Source: Micavibrio sp. (lineage in GTDB: Bacteria; Pseudomonadota; Alphaproteobacteria; Micavibrionales; Micavibrionaceae). From it: a DNA stretch of 14,255 nt. The translations under genes and the position numbers were made by a program. Below are positions 1 through 7,154 of the stretch, piece after piece. Positions within the stretch are counted from its first letter, which is position 1. Every line of letters begins with the position of its first letter. The DNA lies in the NCBI GenBank assembly GCA_027051315.1, contig JALTZE010000164.1, positions 1 to 14,255 of the forward strand, in the 5' to 3' direction. Under the pieces are notes generated by a model. The model searched no databases, was not told where the DNA came from, and saw only the letters and a program-made list of their open reading frames with translations.

Positions 1-54
1 ATTGAAATAAAAGAAAAAGTAATTGAATGGTTGAAAGAGGCGAAGTTTAAATAA
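1..54 (+). CDS. C-terminal end of an unidentified protein
   Basis: Frame 1 is open from the first base and gives 17 residues ending EWLKEAKFK before a TAA at 52-54. The peptide looks like the charged amphipathic C-terminal helix of a soluble protein, with the start beyond the left edge. It is too short to identify. It points the same way as yggT, about 160 bases downstream, so it could be the last gene of a preceding unit. A chance open frame cannot be excluded over so short a stretch. Confidence 0.4.
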   Translation: MEIKEKVIEWLKEAKFK

Positions 55-213
55 GATCTTGTAGGGATTGAAATCCTGATATGATTAAATCTCCTGTTCG
101 TTCTTCCTTCTTGTTTAAATATATTTAAAGATATTCATATATATGACTATTTGCAAATGATAAAAAAACTGCTAGTTAAATATGTGCTTTAATAAATGTA
201 GGTGAAATAGGTT

Positions 214-501
214 ATGTTTCTTATCTCTGTAATATCTTTGGCTGTTTCAATATATATATGGATAATAATTGCTGATGTTGCTTTGTTCTGGCTTGCGAGT
301 TTTAATGTTATAAATATGCAAAATGAGCAAGCTAAAAACCTTGTACAATTGATAAGAAGAGCAACTGAACCGCTTTTTAGACGGATACGCAAATATGTAC
401 CACCTATTGGAGGTATAGACCTTACGCCAATTATCGCTATTATTGGACTTAAACTTATAGAAAGTGCGCTTATATCCCTTATAATATCTGCATATAACTA
501 A
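214..501 (+). CDS. yggT: YggT family small integral membrane protein
   Basis: This is a 95-residue membrane protein. A hydrophobic segment covers about residues 2-30. A basic loop follows, containing TEPLFRRIRKYVPPIGGIDLTPII (about 51-74 in two parts: TEPLFRRIRKYVPP, then GGIDLTPII). A second hydrophobic segment runs to the C-terminus. The 'TEPL.R.IR...PP.GGIDL.P' signature is diagnostic of the YggT family, which has been linked to osmotic tolerance and membrane or division functions but has no settled biochemical role. The length is normal for the family. The start is supported by AGGTGA at 200-205, 8 bases before the ATG. It ends 12 bases before folD, whose ribosome site lies in the gap, so the two are probably cotranscribed. 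YggT next to FolD is a familiar neighbourhood in alphaproteobacteria. Confidence 0.9.
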   Translation: MFLISVISLAVSIYIWIIIADVALFWLASFNVINMQNEQAKNLVQLIRRATEPLFRRIRKYVPPIGGIDLTPIIAIIGLKLIESALISLIISAYN

Positions 502-513
502 ATTGGAGAAATT

Positions 514-1365
514 ATGAACAATATTATTATTGACGGAAAATCTATTGCTGCCAAATTAAGAGAAGAAATTAAGAATGAGGTAAATCAGCTTGATAAAAAA
601 CCTGGTCTTGCTGTTATTCTGGTTGGCGAAAATCCAGCATCGCAAGTTTATGTCAGAAATAAAATCAAAGCTACCGAAGATGTTGGAATGATTTCATTTG
701 AACGTAAAATGAATGAAAATAGCACAAAAGAGGATATTGAAGCAGTTATTAAAGAGCTTAACAAAGATGATAATATACACGGGATATTGCTCCAGCTTCC
801 CCTCCCCCCTCATTTATCGGAAGTTCAAGAAGAGCTTGTGCAGATGATAAAGCCAGAAAAAGACGTAGATGGTCTTACTACCATTAATGCAGGAAAGCTT
901 TTTTTGGGCATGAATGATGGTTTAGTTCCTTGTACGCCGCAAGGTTCGATGAGGTTGATAAAGTCAGTTAAACAAAATCTTACTGGGCTTAATGCCGTAG
1001 TTATTGGAAGGTCTAATTTATTTGGAAAGCCTATGGCTCAGCTTTTATTAAAGGAAAATTGTACTGTTACTACTGCCCATTCCAAAACAAAAAATATTGC
1101 AAAAATATGTCAGCAAGCTGATATATTGGTTGCTGCTGTCGGACGGAACAAAATGGTAAAGAAAGATTGGGTAAAAGAAGGTGCTATTGTTATTGATGTG
1201 GGAATAAATAGAGTTGAAATTGATGGAAAAAGTAAATTGGAAGGAGATGTCGATTTTGAAGGGGTAAAAAGTAAGGTAAGTGCTATTACCCCTGTTCCTG
1301 GTGGCGTTGGTCCTATGACTATAGCTTGTTTACTTGATAATACTCTAAAAGCTTATAAAGGATAA
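514..1365 (+). CDS. folD: bifunctional methylenetetrahydrofolate dehydrogenase / methenyltetrahydrofolate cyclohydrolase
   Basis: FolD interconverts 5,10-methylene-, 5,10-methenyl- and 10-formyl-tetrahydrofolate with NADP+ in the cytosol, feeding purine and formyl-Met synthesis. The 283 residues are normal length. The N-terminal catalytic domain has PASQVYVRNK (41-50), with Tyr46 and Lys50 at the catalytic Tyr/Lys spacing. It also has QLPLP (94-98) and KDVDG (116-120). The C-terminal NADP-binding domain has PCTPQG (139-144), GRSNLFGKP (165-173) and TPVPGGVGPMT (259-269). All motifs are intact, so the enzyme should be active. GGAGAA at 505-510 supports the ATG. It sits between yggT and nhaD in a tight plus-strand run. 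The nhaD ribosome site overlaps the folD stop. Confidence 0.97.
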   Translation: MNNIIIDGKSIAAKLREEIKNEVNQLDKKPGLAVILVGENPASQVYVRNKIKATEDVGMISFERKMNENSTKEDIEAVIKELNKDDNIHGILLQLPLPPHLSEVQEELVQMIKPEKDVDGLTTINAGKLFLGMNDGLVPCTPQGSMRLIKSVKQNLTGLNAVVIGRSNLFGKPMAQLLLKENCTVTTAHSKTKNIAKICQQADILVAAVGRNKMVKKDWVKEGAIVIDVGINRVEIDGKSKLEGDVDFEGVKSKVSAITPVPGGVGPMTIACLLDNTLKAYKG

Positions 1366-1373
1366 AATCTATA

Positions 1374-2759
1374 ATGAATTCTTATTTTGCCTTATTTATA
1401 TCTATTGTAATAGCGGTTTCTTTCCCTGTTATTGCCTATGCTGCCAATCAGGATTATTCATATGCTTTGGTTATTCCAGAAATGGGGAAAAATATAGGTG
1501 CTTATTTTTGTATAGCTGTGTTTATAATTTCCTATCTTCTGGTTTTATTAGAAGAACATACGCATATGAGAAAATCAAAGCCTGTTCTTTTGGGGGCTGG
1601 GATAATATGGCTTACGATAGGTTATATAGCACCGCAATATGGTGTAAGTCATGAACATCTTAAATTTGTTATAGAACATGGATTGCTTGAATATGGCTCA
1701 TTATTATTATTTTTGTTAGCAGCTATGACATATATTAGTGCGATGCAGCAAAGGAAAGTTTTTTCAACATTAAGAGCAAAATTAGTAAAAGCTGGACTTA
1801 ATTTTAGGCAACTTTTTTGGGTTACTGGGTTGCTTGCTTTTTTCTTATCACCGATAGCAGATAATCTTACTACTGCTCTTGTAATGGGGGCGGTGATTAT
1901 GGCTGTGGGGGCTAATAATCCTAAATTTGTTGGGATTAGCTGTATCAATGTTGTAAATGCTGCCAATGCGGGGGGAGCATTTAGCCCATTTGGAGATATA
2001 ACTACTTTGATGGTATGGCAAGCTGGTCATATTGATTTTTTTGAATTTTTCTCCTTATTTATTCCGTCAGTAGTATGTTTTTTAATTCCTGCATTTATAA
2101 TGTCGTTTTTTGTCGAAAAACAACATCCGTGGGCAGTGAAAGAAGAAGTTAAAATGAGGCGTGGAGCAAAGACAATTATTACACTTGGCATATTAACTAT
2201 ATCTTTGGCCGTTGGTGGGGAGCAGTTGCTTGGGCTTCCTCCATTTATAGGAATGATGACAGGGCTCGGGCTGTTGATGATAGCTTCTTATTACATAAGA
2301 AATGTAGGCACAAAAAAAGATAAAAGCTTTGATATATTGGAATCTGTTGCATCTTCGGAATGGGATACGCTTTTATTCTTCTTTGGGGTTATTTTCTCTG
2401 TCGGAGGGTTGGCCTTCCTTGGATATTTAGAGCTTGTATCCAGCACAATGTATGATGGATTTGGGGCAACAAATACAAATATTATGCTTGGTATTGTATC
2501 TGCTCTTATTGATAATATACCTGTGATGTTTGCTGTTTTAACTATGGAACCAGAATTAAGCCAAAATCAGTGGCTTTTGATTACGCTGACAACTGGTATT
2601 GGTGGTTCATTGCTTTCAATTGGTTCTGCTGCTGGTGTTGCTCTTATGGGAGTTGCAAGAGGGCTTTATACTTTCAGTTATCATTTAAGATGGGCACCTA
2701 TTTTAGCATTAGGATATGCAGGGGCAATAGCGACCCATCTTATGATAAATGGTAGTTAG
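1374..2759 (+). CDS. nhaD: NhaD-type Na+/H+ antiporter
   Basis: This is a 461-residue inner-membrane cation/proton antiporter of the NhaD/ion-transporter superfamily, which exports Na+ (or Li+) in exchange for H+. The N-terminus (about 1-24, ending VIAYAA) resembles a signal peptide or first membrane segment. About ten or more further hydrophobic segments follow. Family motifs are SPIADNLTTALVMG (159-172), NAANAGGAFSPFGDITTLMVW (195-215; shown by NAANAGG, SPFGD and TTLMVW) and a second acidic motif, SALIDNIPVM (376-385). The two pseudo-symmetric 'DN' motifs (163-164 and 380-381) fit the inverted-repeat architecture of the superfamily. AAAGGAT over the folD stop, with the ATG 8 bases after that stop, implies translational coupling with folD. 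The gene ends only 28 bases before a convergent phage gene. Confidence 0.93.
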   Translation: MNSYFALFISIVIAVSFPVIAYAANQDYSYALVIPEMGKNIGAYFCIAVFIISYLLVLLEEHTHMRKSKPVLLGAGIIWLTIGYIAPQYGVSHEHLKFVIEHGLLEYGSLLLFLLAAMTYISAMQQRKVFSTLRAKLVKAGLNFRQLFWVTGLLAFFLSPIADNLTTALVMGAVIMAVGANNPKFVGISCINVVNAANAGGAFSPFGDITTLMVWQAGHIDFFEFFSLFIPSVVCFLIPAFIMSFFVEKQHPWAVKEEVKMRRGAKTIITLGILTISLAVGGEQLLGLPPFIGMMTGLGLLMIASYYIRNVGTKKDKSFDILESVASSEWDTLLFFFGVIFSVGGLAFLGYLELVSSTMYDGFGATNTNIMLGIVSALIDNIPVMFAVLTMEPELSQNQWLLITLTTGIGGSLLSIGSAAGVALMGVARGLYTFSYHLRWAPILALGYAGAIATHLMINGS

Positions 2760-2767
2760 GATTGTAA

Positions 2768-2782
2768 CCTATCAGGGGTAGG
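2768..2782. terminator. weak hairpin between convergent nhaD and holin genes
   Basis: CCTATC and GGTAGG form a 6-bp stem with one G-T wobble around a 3-base loop. It sits in the 28-base gap where nhaD (+) and the holin gene (-) converge. It lacks a good T tract, so rho-independent termination is doubtful. It is the only structure in the gap. Confidence 0.25.
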
Positions 2783-2787
2783 ACTTA

Positions 2788-3393
2788 TTAATTATTAAAG
2801 CTGTTATAATCATTGTTATTGCCAGCTTTGCTTTCATTGGAATTTTTTATTGCTGTTCTTGTTATTAATGGTGGAGATATAGTATCAATAAATTTACCTA
2901 ATTGATATTTATCAGAGCTTCTTTTGTAAACATAGATACCAAGAACAGATAACGCAACAGCCCAAATAGTACCTAAAGATTCCATTGCCTGTAATATTAT
3001 ATGGGCTTTTGATGTTTCGAATATAATTATGTAAGCAAGGGAAATCATTTGTATGCTCCAAGTAATAGCCATAAGATAACCAAAAGTGGGGCGCATTCTT
3101 CTTACATAGGCATCATCTGATGATATTTCTTTACGCAAAGATTTGTTTATTTCATAGAGGGTTATATTCTTTTCTTGAATCATAATCTCAGCCATTTTTT
3201 CGGTATGCCTGTTTAATTCTTCTATCTGTTCTGGAGAGATTTTTCCATTTTTAAATATTTCATCAAGATTATCCAAAGCTTCTGATGCTGTACGAGCAAT
3301 AGAATTATCTATTTTCTTTAATGAGCTTCCTAATGTTTTTGCTAAAACTGGTACACCTATTTGTGCTATTATTGCTGCTATTGGAGAGGGCAT
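2788..3393 (-). CDS. 3TM-family holin (GTA/phage holin)
   Basis: This 201-residue protein matches the phage 'holin of 3TMs' family first named from gene transfer agents. Residues 1-22 form a short hydrophobic or amphipathic segment (PIAAIIAQIGVPVLAKTLG). A helical linker with a long charged stretch spans about 25-95. The RRMRPTFGYLMAITW signature starts at 99 and leads into membrane segments at about 105-125 and 140-157, the second ending ALSVLGIYVYKRS. The basic edge and the RPTFGY entry to the membrane segment are typical. Its likely job is to permeabilise the inner membrane so the neighbouring endolysin reaches the wall. AAGGAAG 7 bases upstream supports the start. It lies 10 bases after the endolysin gene, forming a lysis pair at the end of the minus-strand run. 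The Asn-rich C-terminal tail (AGNNNDYNSFNN) is unremarkable. Confidence 0.8.
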   Translation of the reverse strand: MPSPIAAIIAQIGVPVLAKTLGSSLKKIDNSIARTASEALDNLDEIFKNGKISPEQIEELNRHTEKMAEIMIQEKNITLYEINKSLRKEISSDDAYVRRMRPTFGYLMAITWSIQMISLAYIIIFETSKAHIILQAMESLGTIWAVALSVLGIYVYKRSSDKYQLGKFIDTISPPLITRTAIKNSNESKAGNNNDYNSFNN

Positions 3394-3403
3394 TTTATCT
3401 TCC

Positions 3404-3895
3404 TTATATTTCTATTAATCTATAAAATTTATGATTTTTTAAGGTTAGTAATGGAGTTTCTTTTTTTGCCCAAAAGGGGGTTACAGATTTTGCATGATAG
3501 TGAGTAGAACCTTTGGTTATATCATCTAAAGTACCTGATAAAGCCCTTTTAGATAATTGGATTGCATTTTGAAATTGAATATCTTTTTCAGTTACATTCA
3601 TTAATTTAGGATAATTAGGGTCAGAACGATTCCAACAGCTAAATTGGTAAGGTTTTTGGCATATATTAATTATATCATTTCCCCACCAATACGAGCCTAA
3701 TTTACGTGAAATATCTCTTCTATTGATAATTACATTTGCTACTGCTTGCATTCCTTTACTGCCCTCTCCTCTTGCTTCCCCCCATAGGGTACGGGCCAGT
3801 GTATCAATTTCAAGTTTCTTATAAAAATTTTCAGAGTCGGTTAAGGGTTGTTCCTTTGGTTTTAGGAACAATCTAAATATATTATTTTTTGACAT
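3404..3895 (-). CDS. SleB-like cell wall hydrolase (phage endolysin)
   Basis: This 163-residue protein belongs to the cell wall hydrolase family related to SleB (Hydrolase_2), which cleaves peptidoglycan glycan strands. Key segments are LARTLWGEARGEG (33-45; Glu40 the likely catalytic acid), MQAVANVIINRR (49-60), the aromatic patch YQFSCWNR (83-90), ALSG..DDITKGSTHYHA (118-135) and VTPFWA (138-143). These are in the family order and complete. There is no obvious signal peptide, so release probably depends on the holin immediately downstream. Its start is preceded by AAAGGT, and it begins 4 bases after the stop of the upstream coiled-coil gene. Similar hydrolases occur in alphaproteobacterial phages and in GTA-like clusters. 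A bacterial cell-wall role is possible, but the context favours lysis. Confidence 0.88.
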   Translation of the reverse strand: MSKNNIFRLFLKPKEQPLTDSENFYKKLEIDTLARTLWGEARGEGSKGMQAVANVIINRRDISRKLGSYWWGNDIINICQKPYQFSCWNRSDPNYPKLMNVTEKDIQFQNAIQLSKRALSGTLDDITKGSTHYHAKSVTPFWAKKETPLLTLKNHKFYRLIEI

Positions 3896-3899
3896 GATT

Positions 3900-4214
3900 T
3901 TACCTTTGCTTTGCCTTTAATGATTCTGTTTTCAATGCAGTAGCATCGAGTTTTGATTCAATTCTTAAAAGATGGTCAACAAGTCTTTGTTCTAGTTCTT
4001 TAACTTCACCATTTTTGGTATATGATTTAGCTACTTCTAGTTTGAAAGCATATAATCCCTCTCTTAGCTGGTTTGACCTAAATTCTAGACTTTCTTTTAG
4101 CTCATCTATCTTTTTTTCGCTGTCTTTTCTTGTTCTCCAGATAAGCCAGAATAAGGCTGACATCGCTGGAATATCAATGGCGGTTATCCACCATGATAAA
4201 TCTCCTGTTATCAT
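3900..4214 (-). CDS. small membrane-anchored coiled-coil protein, possible spanin-like lysis accessory
   Basis: This is a 104-residue protein. A single N-terminal membrane segment (about 6-24, LSWWITAIDIPAMSALFWLIW) is followed by a basic RTRK stop-transfer and a highly charged helix predicted as coiled coil (about 27-100), ending in lysines. An open frame extends upstream to 4352 inside the terminase gene. I chose the ATG at 4214 because GGAG lies about 8 bases before it and the upstream extension is antisense-free shadow of the terminase 3' end. Topology and position just before endolysin and holin recall i-spanins or DUF2730-type phage proteins, but no diagnostic motif is present. The spanin role is inference from context only. 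Confidence 0.65.
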   Translation of the reverse strand: MITGDLSWWITAIDIPAMSALFWLIWRTRKDSEKKIDELKESLEFRSNQLREGLYAFKLEVAKSYTKNGEVKELEQRLVDHLLRIESKLDATALKTESLKAKQR

Positions 4215-4233
4215 TTTATTTTCTCCGTAGAAA

Positions 4234-4251
4234 AACTGCCAAAAGGCGGTT
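4234..4251. terminator. hairpin between terminase and lysis genes
   Basis: AACTGCC and GGCGGTT flank an AAAA loop: a 7-bp stem with one T-G wobble on the plus strand. On the minus strand the same stem has one mismatch but is followed by TTTTTCT. It lies in the 67-base gap after the terminase stop and just upstream of the ribosome site of the coiled-coil gene. It may attenuate transcription into the lysis genes. It is weak by sequence. Confidence 0.3.
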
Positions 4252-4281
4252 GTTGGTTGAAATACACAAAGTTCTAAATAA

Positions 4282-5766
4282 TTATATTTCAAAATCACTA
4301 TTAATATTATGGATATTATTGCTTTTAGACCATCGATTCTTAAAAGAGCCATAAATTTTCTTAAGCCTTATCGGCTCAGAAAGTAACGCGCCCGCTACGG
4401 CATCTAGCCCATCATCGTGACCAGAAGATTTACCTGGTACCCATTCTTGCATTTCTGTAAGAAAAGGGGTTTTTAGAACATTTTTATTTACATATAATGC
4501 TCTGGCTGCCAATACTGCGTCGAAGGCTTCTAAAATTCTTATGTCTTTATTTTGTCTGGAATTTACCTCAATTACCGAACAGGCATAGCCTGCTTTACCA
4601 AGCTCACGACGCAATATAGCTGGTAAGAATTTACCGATTCCATTAGTTTCTATTGTTACTGACGGAAGGTAAAGTTTTTTTACTAAATCGCATATTTTTT
4701 GACATTGAGCTGTTGCTTCATCTTCTTCGCTATTAATTGAATTTTTTATATATTCAAGATGATGAAGCCAATAATCTCCGTCTTCGTCAGTATATACACA
4801 TGCAAGCACACTACCATCACCTTTGGCAGAGCCAAAAGCTGGGTCCCACCATGCACTAGCAGATACTAGCCTTTTACCCTTTATGCTTAGTATGGATTGT
4901 TTTGCTGCTTCTGTATATTCTAATTTGGCATTATATATATTCAAATCGGCAGGATTTAGGCGACCTTGAGTTATATTTACAGGCTCTAACATCATTTGGC
5001 TTTTGAATTTTGCTAATCCTGTTTGATTTTTCATTCTTTCTATATCTTCTATAGTATATCTTTCTGGCCATGCTGGTTTATTTTCAATGTCCAAAACAGG
5101 AATTTTTAAACGATTAAATCCTTGTAAGAATATATTATCTTCTCCGATTTCTTTTCTTGGTTTTTGGGCATATATTGTATAATAGCTGTGTGGTGTTCCT
5201 ATATAAATTTGTGTTCCTCCTGCTACTAAAACATATTCTATTTCATGGAGGCGTCTTCGAAGCTCTATTCTTTTTTCAGCAGTATCACAAGTATTAGGTA
5301 CTTCCACATCATCACATATTACTATATCTGCACGACTTCCCGTTATATTGGAGCTTATACCTTTTGCCATCATGGAAGAATCCCGTAATTCTTTTTTACG
5401 GTTTATGGTGAATTTATCAGATGCCCACTGGTCAGCTTTTTCAGGTTTAAGGTGATTTGTTAATGGGTGACGTTCAATTATTCTTTTTACATTTCTGACC
5501 ATTTTACGAGCAAGAGCGGTATCAGCTGCCATAACCAATATACGTAAATCAGGATTTATATAAAAAAGCCAAGCGCAGAATAATCCTGTTATCGTTGATT
5601 TTCCAGAGGAACGAAACGCCATTAAAAGGAGATGACGCTCCCCTTTTTTCCAATTTTCTTCCAGCCAATATGACATTCTTAGATGTATGTTCGGGGTGGA
5701 TTGTTTTTGCAAGCGATTCCATATAATTAAGAATATAGGAAAACTTGCCTTGTTTTGGTAAGACAT
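4282..5766 (-). CDS. phage terminase large subunit (DNA packaging ATPase/nuclease)
   Basis: TerL pumps phage DNA into the procapsid and cuts the concatemer. The 494 residues cover both domains. The ATPase part has Walker A FRSSGKST (51-58), Walker B DIVICDD (147-153) with the following Glu (155) as possible catalytic carboxylate, and a coupling-type IYIGTPHS (187-194). The nuclease part has an RNase H-like first acid in WWDPAFGSAKGDGS (306-319; Asp308), a second in TIETNGIG (371-378; Glu373) and a third in GHDDGLDAVAGAL (449-461). All catalytic acids are present. ATGs at 5770 and 5766 share the AGGAG site, and only 5766 opens the terminase frame. A plus-strand gene diverges from it about 100 bases away. 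No portal gene follows, which is unusual for most tailed phages but resembles T7-like order, where terminase sits by the lysis genes. Confidence 0.93.
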   Translation of the reverse strand: MSYQNKASFPIFLIIWNRLQKQSTPNIHLRMSYWLEENWKKGERHLLLMAFRSSGKSTITGLFCAWLFYINPDLRILVMAADTALARKMVRNVKRIIERHPLTNHLKPEKADQWASDKFTINRKKELRDSSMMAKGISSNITGSRADIVICDDVEVPNTCDTAEKRIELRRRLHEIEYVLVAGGTQIYIGTPHSYYTIYAQKPRKEIGEDNIFLQGFNRLKIPVLDIENKPAWPERYTIEDIERMKNQTGLAKFKSQMMLEPVNITQGRLNPADLNIYNAKLEYTEAAKQSILSIKGKRLVSASAWWDPAFGSAKGDGSVLACVYTDEDGDYWLHHLEYIKNSINSEEDEATAQCQKICDLVKKLYLPSVTIETNGIGKFLPAILRRELGKAGYACSVIEVNSRQNKDIRILEAFDAVLAARALYVNKNVLKTPFLTEMQEWVPGKSSGHDDGLDAVAGALLSEPIRLKKIYGSFKNRWSKSNNIHNINSDFEI

Positions 5767-5863
5767 TCATGTAATCTCCTGTTTTTATTTATGAAATTAG
5801 ATATATTTGATATTTTACAGATATTTATGTTACTCTGATAGAAAACAAATAGAGAGGTATAAT

Positions 5864-6124
5864 ATGAGTATTAGGGGATCATTATTAAAAGCAGCTTTTT
5901 TATCTACGGCGATAACAGGTGCTGTAGGCTATGGCGTACCAGCAGCAGTTGATGCAGCTGATAATAATGGGCTTAAAGACGCCATTCCCGATAGTGTTAG
6001 AGATTTTAGTGATGCCGCTAAAGTAACTACAGATAATCTAGAAGAAAGTATAAAAAAAGCAGATAGAGAGATACAAAAATTTAGACATAGACACTGGGAA
6101 TCTATAATCGTATTGAAAAGATAA
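5864..6124 (+). CDS. small exported or membrane-anchored protein of unknown function
   Basis: This is an 86-residue protein on the strand opposite to its phage neighbours. Residues about 5-31 form a small-residue-rich hydrophobic segment (LLKAAFLSTAITGAVGYGVPAA) with a basic N-terminus (MSIRGSLLK). It could be a signal peptide or a membrane anchor. An A/D-rich stretch follows, then a charged helix (about 45-77) ending HRHWESIIVLKR. The open frame runs back to 5807, but AGAGAGG at 5851-5857, 7 bases upstream, favours the ATG at 5864. I do not recognise the family. It is divergent from terL and convergent with the next gene, so it must have its own promoter. Such an isolated, oppositely oriented gene in a phage operon is a typical position for a moron (a lysogenic accessory gene). 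That role is inference. Confidence 0.6.
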   Translation: MSIRGSLLKAAFLSTAITGAVGYGVPAAVDAADNNGLKDAIPDSVRDFSDAAKVTTDNLEESIKKADREIQKFRHRHWESIIVLKR

Positions 6125-6183
6125 TGGCAATAAGGATAGAGCTTAATTCCATATGGAAGTAGGAAATGTATTATAGTTAAAAA

Positions 6184-6227
6184 AGGCAACCTATAGAATA
6201 ATTAAACAAATTATTCATTGCTTGCCT
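6184..6227. terminator. two-part inverted repeat, candidate bidirectional terminator
   Basis: The inner arms GAATAATT (6196-6203) and AATTATTC (6209-6216) pair perfectly around a 5-base AAACA loop. The outer arms AGGCAA (6184-6189) and TTGCCT (6222-6227) also pair perfectly, with an unpaired 6/5-base internal loop between. It is centred in the 115-base gap between two convergent genes (ends at 6124 and 6240), where a shared terminator is expected. A-rich sequence precedes the left arm (TTAAAAAAGG), giving a T tract for minus-strand transcripts. The plus-strand side lacks a long T tract. Confidence 0.55.
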
Positions 6228-6239
6228 ATCTGTGATTTC

Positions 6240-6728
6240 TTATCTATTTAGGACTGGACTAAATATTTTACTACATGTATTTATTTCTGCATCTGACATG
6301 GATTTTTGTATTTCTGCGCATTTGTCCGTGAATCTGTTAAAAATAGTTTCTTTGGCATTTTTATCTTTTTCGCATAATCCTACAACCATAGCCATTCTAA
6401 AATATTTCGTACATTCTCTTACCTTATTGGTAATATTACGTGAACGGCTCTGTTCTTTATATCTTTTGTCCATTTCGCGTAATAAATTATACATTCTTTT
6501 AATATCAGAAAATTCTTTATTAGTACATGGCATATTTTCTATGTCTTCACCATCATATGCAAATAAAACCGATTTTGCCAAAGATTGTTCTGGTCTAGCT
6601 GCAAAATCAAAAAGACTACTGTAAAATACTTTACCATGTATTTGATAATCTCTATTAATTAAATCAAGTTCTGGATATTTTTGGTATATTTTTATACGGT
6701 CTATTGTTTGTCTAATAGTTACAATCAT
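6240..6728 (-). CDS. hypothetical protein in phage cluster
   Basis: This is a 162-residue, highly charged and mostly helical protein with no signal peptide or membrane segment. Visible features are a KVFYSSLFDFAARPEQS segment (33-49), a basic middle (REMDKRYKEQSRSRNITNKVRE, roughly 84-105) and three cysteines in the second half. I do not recognise the family. The ATG at 6728 is preceded by TGAGG about 10 bases upstream. It is transcribed in the same direction as the phage genes but separated from the next one upstream (6780) by a 51-base AT-rich gap. It lies between tail-spike and terminase genes, where podoviruses often carry small terminase or accessory genes. A packaging role is only a positional guess. 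Confidence 0.6.
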   Translation of the reverse strand: MIVTIRQTIDRIKIYQKYPELDLINRDYQIHGKVFYSSLFDFAARPEQSLAKSVLFAYDGEDIENMPCTNKEFSDIKRMYNLLREMDKRYKEQSRSRNITNKVRECTKYFRMAMVVGLCEKDKNAKETIFNRFTDKCAEIQKSMSDAEINTCSKIFSPVLNR

Positions 6729-6779
6729 AGCTAAAAAACCTCAAATTATTCAGTGTATATAAATACATCAAATCTATAG

Positions 6780-7103
6780 TTATGTCAAATTTTTATTATT
6801 ATACTCCTCTAGCTCTATTTGAGCTGAATTTATCATCTGCGCCAATATATCATTTTCTGCTTCATCTTCTATGGTTTTATCGGGAAGGTCTGCCCATCTA
6901 GCAAGTTTTATCAATAGCTCTATATGGGCTATTGCAACTTTACAAGCACTATGATGGGCAGAAAATCCCTTGGCATCGTCAGGAACAATACCAGAAGAAA
7001 ATTCATGATAGGAATTTAAAGTGGTTTTTATTGCTTCGGGAAGAAAAGTTGCTATTGATTTTCTAGTTTTATTTTCTAGCTTTTGAGTATTTTTTTGAGT
7101 CAT
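6780..7103 (-). CDS. hypothetical protein, positional candidate for small terminase or tail accessory
   Basis: This is a 107-residue soluble protein. A Lys/Thr-rich N-terminus (1-20) is followed by helices containing HHSACKVAIAHIELLIKLARWADLP (about 50-74; key features HHSACKVAIAH and LIKLARWADLP) and a strongly acidic C-terminal region (EDEAENDILAQ, then ELEEYN). No domain is recognised. AAAAGG upstream of the ATG at 7103 is a plausible ribosome site. It follows the tail-spike gene by about 50 bases in the same orientation. Its size and position between tail spike and large terminase are compatible with a small terminase subunit as in T7-like genomes, but I see no clear DNA-binding helix-turn-helix. 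Function is unknown. Confidence 0.6.
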   Translation of the reverse strand: MTQKNTQKLENKTRKSIATFLPEAIKTTLNSYHEFSSGIVPDDAKGFSAHHSACKVAIAHIELLIKLARWADLPDKTIEDEAENDILAQMINSAQIELEEYNNKNLT

Positions 7104-7154
7104 AAGAAGCCTTTTATTTTATGCAATTATTGTGTAAGGAATTATGAAAGAAAC

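Noticed and set aside
55..213. Possible promoter or structured leader before yggT, including GGATTGAAATCC
   Set aside because: Only a 4-5 bp stem and poorly spaced -35/-10-like boxes are present. In this AT-rich stretch nothing beyond the yggT ribosome site can be supported.
1649..2030. Minus-strand open frames opposite nhaD
   Set aside because: They are antisense shadows of a clearly conserved transporter gene, without ribosome sites or recognisable motifs.
4215..4352. Upstream extension of the 104-residue coiled-coil protein to 4352
   Set aside because: It overlaps the terminase 3' end. The GGAG site is correctly placed for the ATG at 4214, so the extension is a shadow frame.
5549..5770. 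73-residue minus-strand frame sharing the terminase ribosome site
   Set aside because: It is out of frame with TerL. The TerL frame starting 4 bases later carries all the conserved motifs.
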